Of a stretch of 11,557 nt of DNA, positions 6,617 to 11,557 are shown one piece after another (within the stretch, counting starts at the first letter, position 1; the number at the start of each line of letters is the position of its first letter). Below the pieces are notes generated by a model, which worked only from the letters and a program-made list of their open reading frames with translations, searched no databases and was not told the origin of the DNA. This DNA comes from Faecalimonas sp. Lineage in GTDB: Bacteria; Bacillota_A; Clostridia; Lachnospirales; Lachnospiraceae. The translations under genes were made by a program, and so were the position numbers. The DNA is taken from NCBI GenBank assembly GCA_026169575.1, contig JAPFCT010000330.1, forward strand, positions 1 through 11,557. Direction: 5' to 3'.

Positions 6617-9214
6617 TCAGGATCTCACCCACGCCTTCACTCTTGCTTTCAGCATTCCATCTTCCACATCGATCAGAATGGTATCTTCTGCCCCGATCTC
6701 CCCGGAAAGAATCAGTTTTGCCGCCCGTGTCTCTACATTTTTCTGTAAAAAACGCTTCAGTGGTCTTGCACCATACATCGGTTCATATCCGCCGTCTACT
6801 ACAAATTGTTTGGCCGCCTCTGTCAGTTCGATCTTCACTTCGGAATCCTGAAGCCGGTTGTTCAGGTCTTTGATCAACAGCTCAACGATCTGATAAATAT
6901 CTTTCTTTGTCAGTGGCTTAAACATGATTGTCTCATCCAGACGATTTAAAAATTCCGGCCGGAAATGTGCCCGCAGATCATTCATGACAAGAGCCTCGCT
7001 CTCCTCTTTGATCTCTCCATCTTCGTCAATTCCATCTAACAGATATGTGGAACCGATGTTTGATGTCATGATCAGAATCGTATTTTTAAAATCCACTGTC
7101 CGTCCCTGAGAATCCGTGATCCGCCCATCATCTAACACCTGAAGCAGGACATTGAATACATCCGGGTGTGCTTTCTCAATCTCGTCAAACAGTACGACCG
7201 AATATGGTTTTCTTCTCACCGCCTCTGTCAGCTGTCCTCCCTCATCATATCCGACATATCCCGGAGGCGCTCCGATCAGACGTGACACGGAGTATTTCTC
7301 CATATATTCACTCATGTCGATCCGGACCATATTGCTCTCATCATCAAACAGACTCTGGGCAAGCGCCTTTGCAAGCTCGGTCTTACCTACACCAGTCGGT
7401 CCGAGGAACAAGAAGGAACCAATCGGTTTGGTCGGATCTTTGATGCCTGCTTTGGACCGGATGATCGCCTCTGTCACCTTCGTCACACCTTCATCCTGAC
7501 CGATCACTCTCTTATGGAGTTCTTCATCCAGATGAAGTGTCTTGCTTCTCTCGCTTTCATTTAATTTCGCTACCGGGATTCCCGTCCAGCGGGAGATGAT
7601 CCTTGCGATCTCGTCCTCTGTGACACTTTCATGCACAAGTGTCATCGATTTTCCTTTAACACGTTCCTCTTCTTCCTGAAGCTGCCTGGTCAGCTGCGGC
7701 AGTCTTCCGTACTGAAGCTCTGCTGCTTTCTCCAGATCATAAGAACGCTGCGCCTTTTGGATCTCCTGATTGACCTGCTCGATCTCCTCACGGATCTTCT
7801 GAAGACGTTCTACCGATGTCTTCTCATTATCCCACTGTGCTTTCTTTCCGGCAAATGTATCTCGCATCTCTGCCAGCTCCTGCTGCAGATGCACGAGACG
7901 CTCCTGGCTGAGTCTGTCATTTTCCTTCTTTAACGCAGCCTCCTCGATCTCCAGCTGCATGATCCTTCTGCGCAGTTCATCCATCTCTGTTGGCATAGAA
8001 TCCAGTTCCGTCTTGATCAGCGCACATGCCTCATCAACAAGGTCAATCGCCTTATCCGGAAGGAAACGGTCTGTGATATATCTGTTGGAAAGTGTGGCTG
8101 CCGCCACAAGTGCACTGTCCGTGATCTTCACGCCGTGAAATACCTCATAGCGTTCTTTTAGTCCACGCAGAATGGAAATGGCATCTTCCACGGTCGGCTC
8201 ATCTACCATGACCGGCTGGAACCGTCTTTCAAGCGCCGCATCTTTCTCGATATATTGTCTGTATTCATCCAGTGTCGTCGCACCGATACAGTGTAATTCG
8301 CCTCTTGCCAGCATCGGTTTTAGCATATTTCCGGCATCCATCGCCCCGTCTGTCTTTCCCGCACCAACGATCGTATGAAGTTCATCGATAAACAGAATGA
8401 TATTTCCATCACTGTTTTTTACCTCTTCCAGAACCGCTTTCAGACGCTCTTCAAACTCGCCGCGATATTTTGCCCCGGCTACAAGCGCTCCCATATCCAG
8501 CGCAAAGATCTTCTTATTTTTCAGACCTTCCGGCACATCGCCCCTGACGATCCGCTGCGCAAGCCCTTCAACCGCCGCCGTCTTACCGACACCAGGCTCT
8601 CCGATCAGAACCGGATTGTTCTTCGTCTTTCTTGAAAGGATCCGGATTACATTGCGGATCTCCGCGTCACGTCCGATCACCGGATCTAACTTCTGTTCCC
8701 TTGCCCGCTCCACGAGATCACTTCCGTATTTATTTAATGTATCATAAGTAGCCTCCGGATTATCACTTGTCACTCTCTGATTTCCGCGCACGGTAGAAAG
8801 CGCCTGAAGAAATCCTTCTCTTGTAATCCCAAATTCTCTGAAGATTGCCTTCAATTCCTGATTTGGATATTTTAACAGCGATAAGAAAATATGTTCCACC
8901 GAAACATACTCGTCACCCATCTGCTTTGCCTCATCCTCCGCATGGATCAGTGCTTTGTTCAGATCCTGACCGATATAGATCTGGCCTCCCTGCACTTTCG
9001 TGCGCTTTCTGAGTCCTTCTTCTACACGATTGCCAAACAGCTGCTTCTGAATTCCCATCTTCTCGATCAGATTTGCGATCAGACTGTCATTTTGTATAAT
9101 AAGTGCATACAGCAGATGTTCCTGCTCTACCTCCTGATTGCCATATTCATAGGCAACTTTTTCACATCCTTGTACCGCCTGCAATGAATTCTGGGTAAAT
9201 TTATTAATGTTCAT
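6617..9214 (-). CDS. clpB: ATP-dependent chaperone/disaggregase ClpB
   Basis: ClpB is a cytosolic hexameric AAA+ machine that, with DnaK/DnaJ/GrpE, extracts proteins from aggregates after heat or other stress. From ATG 9214 it has 865 residues, typical for ClpB. The order is: N-terminal Clp repeat domain (1-145); first AAA+ domain with Walker A GEPGVGKT at 205-212 and Walker B ILFIDE at about 273-278; coiled-coil middle domain (about 400-525), which distinguishes ClpB from ClpC/ClpA; second AAA+ domain with GPTGVGKT at 605-612 and [12 protein letters not shown] at 673-684; and the small C-terminal domain. No ClpP-binding loop was recognised. The frame extends upstream to 9271, but that extension overlies the promoter. 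ATG 9214 has GAGAGG 7 bases upstream and gives MNINKFTQ, the usual N-terminus. Expression is probably controlled by HrcA (see the CIRCE-like entry). Confidence 0.97.
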   Translation of the reverse strand: MNINKFTQNSLQAVQGCEKVAYEYGNQEVEQEHLLYALIIQNDSLIANLIEKMGIQKQLFGNRVEEGLRKRTKVQGGQIYIGQDLNKALIHAEDEAKQMGDEYVSVEHIFLSLLKYPNQELKAIFREFGITREGFLQALSTVRGNQRVTSDNPEATYDTLNKYGSDLVERAREQKLDPVIGRDAEIRNVIRILSRKTKNNPVLIGEPGVGKTAAVEGLAQRIVRGDVPEGLKNKKIFALDMGALVAGAKYRGEFEERLKAVLEEVKNSDGNIILFIDELHTIVGAGKTDGAMDAGNMLKPMLARGELHCIGATTLDEYRQYIEKDAALERRFQPVMVDEPTVEDAISILRGLKERYEVFHGVKITDSALVAAATLSNRYITDRFLPDKAIDLVDEACALIKTELDSMPTEMDELRRRIMQLEIEEAALKKENDRLSQERLVHLQQELAEMRDTFAGKKAQWDNEKTSVERLQKIREEIEQVNQEIQKAQRSYDLEKAAELQYGRLPQLTRQLQEEEERVKGKSMTLVHESVTEDEIARIISRWTGIPVAKLNESERSKTLHLDEELHKRVIGQDEGVTKVTEAIIRSKAGIKDPTKPIGSFLFLGPTGVGKTELAKALAQSLFDDESNMVRIDMSEYMEKYSVSRLIGAPPGYVGYDEGGQLTEAVRRKPYSVVLFDEIEKAHPDVFNVLLQVLDDGRITDSQGRTVDFKNTILIMTSNIGSTYLLDGIDEDGEIKEESEALVMNDLRAHFRPEFLNRLDETIMFKPLTKKDIYQIVELLIKDLNNRLQDSEVKIELTEAAKQFVVDGGYEPMYGARPLKRFLQKNVETRAAKLILSGEIGAEDTILIDVEDGMLKARVKAWVRS

Positions 9215-9221
9215 CTGGTTA

Positions 9222-9227
9222 CCTCTC
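9222..9227 (-). promoter_or_regulatory. Ribosome binding site that fixes the clpB start
   Basis: GAGAGG on the minus strand, 7 bases before ATG 9214. It selects this start over the in-frame ATG at 9271, which lies in the -35 element. Confidence 0.75.
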
Positions 9228-9247
9228 TTTCTTTTTGTTCTATAATA

Positions 9248-9276
9248 GGTATAACATATGTTGTTAGCCATGTCAA
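9248..9276 (-). promoter_or_regulatory. Sigma-A promoter of clpB
   Basis: On the minus strand, a perfect -35 TTGACA (9276-9271) is followed by a 17-base spacer and the -10 TATACC (9253-9248). Transcription would begin near 9241, leaving a leader of about 27 bases. The -35 lies inside the CIRCE-like inverted repeat, so a bound repressor would block polymerase. Confidence 0.75.
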
Positions 9277-9290
9277 CCCTCGAGTGCTAA
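9264..9290 (-). promoter_or_regulatory. CIRCE-like operator (HrcA) at the clpB promoter
   Basis: On the minus strand the left arm is TTAGCACTC (9290-9282), a perfect match to the CIRCE consensus arm. Exactly nine bases follow, then CATGGCTAA (9272-9264), which matches 6 of 9 positions of the expected GAGTGCTAA. The 9-N9-9 geometry and the position over the -35 element are those of a true CIRCE. The right arm is degenerate. HrcA binding is inferred; no hrcA gene is in the window. Confidence 0.65.
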
Positions 9291-9339
9291 ATTGTTTCTA
9301 AATAATTTTCACCGTTCGTTTGGTGTTTTGTAATTTTAT

Positions 9340-9364
9340 CACAGAAGAGAGCTCTTTTTCTGTG
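9340..9364 (+). repeat. Stem-loop upstream of the rhodanese gene
   Basis: CACAGAA and TTCTGTG (9340-9346 with 9358-9364) pair perfectly, and the stem can extend with GU pairs to about 10 bp. The core AGAGCTCT is itself palindromic. It lies between the divergent clpB and rhodanese genes, 45 bases before the rhodanese start. No U-tract follows in either direction, so it is not a convincing terminator. It could be an operator or a leader structure. I found no convincing sigma-A promoter for the rhodanese gene; an AT-rich TATTAT at 9377-9382 lacks a good -35. Confidence 0.4.
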
Positions 9365-9395
9365 TTATTCTAATAGTATTATTTTTACCATTTTT

Positions 9396-9402
9396 AAGGA
9401 GG
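9396..9402 (+). promoter_or_regulatory. Ribosome binding site of the rhodanese gene
   Basis: AAGGAGG, 6 bases before ATG 9409. It is a near-perfect Shine-Dalgarno and fixes the start. Confidence 0.85.
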
Positions 9403-9408
9403 TTTATC

Positions 9409-9831
9409 ATGAAAAGAAAGTATATCGTTTCTCTATTTTTTGCGTTTCTGCCTACACTGTTTTTATTTACCGGATATAGTCAGAAGCAGGGTTCTTCTTC
9501 TCCATCTGGTTCTGGATCTGCAGATTACCGGCAGATTTCTTCCGGGGAAGCTGCTGCCATGATGGAAACAGAAGACAATTATATCATTTTAGATGTACGG
9601 ACTTCTGAAGAATACCAGGAGGGACACATTCCCAATGCGATCAATATTCCGAATGAGATGATCCAGTCAGAAAAACTCGCTGAGCTTCCGGATAAAGAGC
9701 AGCTCATTTTCGTCTATTGCCGCAGTGGAAACCGCAGTAAGCAGGCTTCCCAAAAGCTGGCAGATGCCGGATATACAAATATCGCAGAGTTTGGCGGGAT
9801 CAACGAATGGCACGGAGACATCGTGAAATAA
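9409..9831 (+). CDS. Exported single-domain rhodanese-like protein
   Basis: Rhodanese domains carry sulfane sulfur on an active-site cysteine; exported versions in Firmicutes mostly have no assigned substrate. The 140-residue protein has a basic start (MKRK), a hydrophobic stretch at 6-22 and a Ser/Gly-rich linker (24-38). One complete rhodanese domain follows: ILDVRTSEEY (60-69), EGHIPNAINIP (71-81), then the active loop CRSGNRS (104-110) with catalytic Cys104, ending at GGINEWHG. The N-terminus reads like a lipoprotein signal (FLFTG then SQK), but the residue at the lipobox cysteine position is Tyr23 (codon TAT, 9475-9477). As written it cannot be lipidated; it may be a membrane-anchored or cleaved secreted protein. 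The gene is divergent from clpB and convergent with rubrerythrin. Domain assignment is firm and the physiological role is unknown. Confidence 0.88.
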   Translation: MKRKYIVSLFFAFLPTLFLFTGYSQKQGSSSPSGSGSADYRQISSGEAAAMMETEDNYIILDVRTSEEYQEGHIPNAINIPNEMIQSEKLAELPDKEQLIFVYCRSGNRSKQASQKLADAGYTNIAEFGGINEWHGDIVK

Positions 9832-9907
9832 TCCATCATTTTCAAACGACAGCAGAATTGATTTTCTTCTTTCAGAAATCAGGGAACTGTCCTCTGGGAA
9901 AAATGAA

Positions 9908-9955
9908 TGCCGGAAGCTTACAAGATAGATATATCTGTACGCTCCCGGCACTTTT
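9908..9955. terminator. Long bidirectional terminator, rhodanese gene/rbr
   Basis: The outer stem is TGCCGG/CCGGCA (9908-9913 with 9945-9950). Inner segments AGC/GCT, TACA/TGTA and GATA/TATC pair with small mismatches, giving about 17 base pairs with a tetraloop-sized apex. Plus-strand transcripts end in CTTTT. Minus-strand transcripts end in TTCATTTTT. It fits termination of both converging genes. Confidence 0.75.
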
Positions 9956-9975
9956 CATAGAATTTTTATTTTCTT

Positions 9976-10518
9976 TTAATAATTTTCTGCATGTACTTCA
10001 AAATAACTCTTTGGATGCGCACACACCGGGCAGATTTCCGGCGCAGCTGTTCCCACCAAAATATGTCCGCAGTTCCTGCATTCCCACACTTTTACTTCAC
10101 TCTTCTCAAATACCTGCGCTGTCTCTACATTTTTTAACAATGCTCTGTATCTCTCTTCATGGTGCTTTTCAATTGCTGCAACCATACGGAATTTTGCTGC
10201 AAGTTCTGGAAACCCTTCTTCCTCTGCTGTTTTTGCAAATCCCTCATACATATCTGTCCATTCGTAGTTCTCACCTTCTGCTGCTGCCTTGAGATTATCT
10301 TCTGTGCTTCCAATTCCTTTCAGTTCTTTAAACCACATTTTTGCATGTTCTTTTTCATTGTCTGCAGTTTTCTGGAATAATGAAGCAATCTGCTCATACC
10401 CTTCCTTTTTTGCAACCGATGCAAAATAAGTATACTTATTACGAGCCTCTGATTCCCCTGAAAAAGCTGCCTGCAAATTCTTCTCCGTCTCTGTTCCTGC
10501 ATATCTGTTCTGTCCCAT
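9976..10518 (-). CDS. rbr: Rubrerythrin (diiron/rubredoxin peroxidase)
   Basis: Rubrerythrin reduces hydrogen peroxide in the cytosol of anaerobes, receiving electrons through its rubredoxin domain. The 180-residue protein has the classic two-domain layout. The ferritin-like four-helix part carries likely diiron ligands: Glu22 ([10 protein letters not shown]), Glu55 and His58 (NEKEHAKMW), Glu83 and Glu86 (GENYEW), and Glu117 and His120 (IEKHHEERY). The C-terminal rubredoxin domain has CRNC at 147-150 and CPVCAHP at 163-169, so all four iron-binding cysteines are present. ATG 10518 is preceded by AAAGGAG with a slightly long 10-base spacer. The gene has a strong promoter of its own and a leader of about 120 bases. 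It converges on the rhodanese gene. It lies downstream of the ABC permease on the same strand, without an obvious terminator between them. Confidence 0.97.
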   Translation of the reverse strand: MGQNRYAGTETEKNLQAAFSGESEARNKYTYFASVAKKEGYEQIASLFQKTADNEKEHAKMWFKELKGIGSTEDNLKAAAEGENYEWTDMYEGFAKTAEEEGFPELAAKFRMVAAIEKHHEERYRALLKNVETAQVFEKSEVKVWECRNCGHILVGTAAPEICPVCAHPKSYFEVHAENY

Positions 10519-10528
10519 AAAAATATGT

Positions 10529-10535
10529 CTCCTTT
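10529..10535 (-). promoter_or_regulatory. Ribosome binding site of rbr
   Basis: AAAGGAG on the minus strand, 10 bases before ATG 10518. The spacing is slightly long but the match is strong. Confidence 0.75.
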
Positions 10536-10571
10536 CATTTTCACAATCCAGTGCCCCGCTTCATCCTCCAT

Positions 10572-10603
10572 CGGAAAAATCAGTGTAAAATACAGCTTTT
10601 CCG
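10572..10603 (-). other. Stem-loop in the rbr leader
   Basis: On the minus strand, CGGAAAA (10603-10597) pairs with TTTTCCG (10578-10572). Inside it, TGTA (10594-10591... read inward) pairs with TACA around a three-base loop, at plus-strand positions 10584-10587 and 10591-10594. It does not cover the ribosome binding site. It may stabilise the mRNA or serve as a regulatory structure. No known riboswitch class was recognised. Confidence 0.35.
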
Positions 10604-10642
10604 TGAAAAATCTACCTGCCCCATTGCTATTATCTGTTCTCA

Positions 10643-10671
10643 ATTATAACAGTTTTACCTTCCCTTTTCAA
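10643..10671 (-). promoter_or_regulatory. Strong sigma-A promoter of rbr
   Basis: On the minus strand, the -35 TTGAAA (10671-10666) is followed by a 17-base spacer and a perfect -10 TATAAT (10648-10643). Transcription would start near 10636, about 118 bases before the rbr ATG. The -35 begins only 18 bases after the stop of the upstream permease gene. Confidence 0.85.
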
Positions 10672-10689
10672 GGAAATCTGTTTCCATAC

Positions 10690-11557
10690 TTATTCAGAAA
10701 ACCTTATCCGGTCAATCAGGTTCTGCCGCCTGAAATTTTTATTTACCGCATAGGTAAGCACGATCTGTATCACCAGGATAATGATAACCAGAATCACCGT
10801 CTGCACAACCGGATAATGATAGACATTTCCGACATACAGCCCCTGCTCTTTCGCATACCGGAACACCGCATATCCGGCTCCTCCTCCGATCGTGACAGAC
10901 AAGAACAGTGTCCCTGCCGTATAGACCATACTCTCCATCTGAAGCATCCTGATCAGCTGTCTGTCCGACATTCCGATCGCCTGAAGGATTCCCAGTTCTT
11001 TTCTGCGGACGTAGATACTGTTGATCATCGTGTTGATCAGATTCAGGATACCGATCACTGATAAAATACCGATCAGCATGTAGCAGACGGTTCCGATAAA
11101 CTGCACCGTAGTTTCATTTTCTTTGAGCAGATCTCCATAACTTTTCATCTCAAAAAGTTCCCGGGACTCTATGATTCTCTGAAGTGCAGACTCCACCTCA
11201 CTGTATTTCTCCGGATCTGCTTCGATCTCCATCGCATAGGAGAGATCCGATGTTACCAGCCCGTCAACGGTTTCTTTTGGCATAATAAACGTATCTTCGG
11301 TCACTCCGCGATCATATTCTCCGATACCTGCAACCTCAACTTTCTTTGTCACTTCTTTCTCTCCGTCAAAATAGACAAGCTCGAAAGTATCTCCCACCTG
11401 CACCGGATAATTCAGAGAAAAATAACTTGGCACCGCCGCGATGACTTTCGTTCCTTTCGCCTGCTTTAGTTCTTCCCATGTGACATCTCCTTCCGTCAGC
11501 CCCGCTTCCATTTCTCTGCTGTGGGAATCGTCCAGTCCTCCCACACTCAGAAAAACC
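10690..11557 (-). CDS. FtsX-type ABC transporter permease, C-terminal part (cut by window edge)
   Basis: This is the C-terminal 289 residues of an ABC transporter permease of the FtsX/MacB type; the frame is open to the right edge, so its start is outside. Such permeases work with a separate ATPase, often to move lipoproteins, peptides or antimicrobial compounds, or to act mechanically. The visible part has about 150 residues of extracytoplasmic domain, including an IGEYDRGVTEDTFIMP segment. A membrane helix (FIGTVCYMLIGILSVIGILN) follows, then the cytoplasmic coupling motif RRKELGILQAIGMSDRQLI, and two more helices (around MVYTAGTLFLSV and VILVIIILVIQIVL), ending RIRFSE. RRKELGxLxAIGMS is the hallmark of the family's coupling loop. 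The ATPase partner is not in the window and may lie upstream. Substrate cannot be told from this fragment. Confidence 0.88.
   Translation of the reverse strand, partial: VFLSVGGLDDSHSREMEAGLTEGDVTWEELKQAKGTKVIAAVPSYFSLNYPVQVGDTFELVYFDGEKEVTKKVEVAGIGEYDRGVTEDTFIMPKETVDGLVTSDLSYAMEIEADPEKYSEVESALQRIIESRELFEMKSYGDLLKENETTVQFIGTVCYMLIGILSVIGILNLINTMINSIYVRRKELGILQAIGMSDRQLIRMLQMESMVYTAGTLFLSVTIGGGAGYAVFRYAKEQGLYVGNVYHYPVVQTVILVIIILVIQIVLTYAVNKNFRRQNLIDRIRFSE

Noticed and set aside
9215..9271. 19-residue N-terminal extension of clpB to ATG 9271
   Set aside because: It would begin in the -35 element and cross the -10; ATG 9214 has the ribosome binding site and the family's normal N-terminus.
9859..9881. 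Hairpin TGATTT/AAATCA downstream of the rhodanese gene
   Set aside because: A short AT-rich stem without a U-tract, next to a much better terminator at 9908-9955.
10320..10643. 107-codon frame beginning with TTG in the rbr leader and overlapping rbr
   Set aside because: The TTG overlaps the -10 element of the rbr promoter, so it would not be in the transcript. Most of the frame is out of frame inside rbr.
10629..10650. PerR-box-like TTATAAT at the rbr promoter
   Set aside because: Only the half that coincides with the -10 element matches; the second half-site matches about 2 of 7 positions.
10525..11061. 178-codon plus-strand frame opposite the ABC permease and rbr leader
   Set aside because: It runs antisense through the permease and the rbr promoter and has no recognisable domain.
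1..11557. Mobile elements, CRISPR arrays, tRNA/rRNA genes, phage or defence genes
   Set aside because: No repeat arrays, transposase or integrase motifs, terminal inverted repeats with target duplications, or RNA-gene sequences were recognised.

Overview
The window looks like chromosomal DNA from a Gram-positive, low-to-mid GC anaerobe of the Clostridia, most likely Lachnospiraceae. This assignment is inferred from several signs: purine-rich AGGAGG-type ribosome binding sites, sigma-A promoters with 17-base spacers, a two-domain rubrerythrin, a meso-diaminopimelate-type MurE, the priA-def gene order, and the overall protein flavour. No mobile element, CRISPR array, tRNA or rRNA was seen. Genes are densely packed, and no gene-free stretch exceeds about 195 bases.

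Layout. (1) Positions 1-4142, minus strand, form an operon read murE -> priA -> def. murE has a clear promoter at 4198-4226. murE and priA abut exactly. def (peptide deformylase) runs off the left edge and is preceded by an unusual leader in which a hairpin separates a good Shine-Dalgarno from the start codon. (2) Positions 4338-5210, plus strand, encode a VanZ-family membrane protein with a long charged, Tyr/Asp-rich tail. Its promoter is divergent from that of murE. (3) Positions 5235-6470, minus strand, encode DinB (DNA polymerase IV), convergent with the VanZ gene. (4) Positions 6617-9214, minus strand, encode the disaggregase ClpB, whose promoter overlaps a CIRCE-like HrcA operator. A long inverted repeat between clpB and dinB could be both the clpB terminator and part of the dinB promoter/operator. 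(5) Positions 9409-9831, plus strand, encode a small exported single-domain rhodanese whose lipobox cysteine appears to be a tyrosine. (6) Positions 9976-10518, minus strand, encode rubrerythrin with a strong promoter and a roughly 120-base leader. It converges on the rhodanese gene across a long bidirectional terminator. (7) Positions 10690-11557, minus strand, hold the C-terminal part of an FtsX-type ABC transporter permease entering from the right edge.

The gene set is mostly housekeeping and stress biology: cell-wall precursor synthesis, replication restart, N-terminal formyl removal, translesion synthesis, protein disaggregation, and sulfur/peroxide handling. I see no convincing new multi-gene system. 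The points worth attention are regulatory (the def leader, the clpB CIRCE-like operator, the clpB/dinB inverted repeat) and two protein oddities (the VanZ tail and the rhodanese lipobox).
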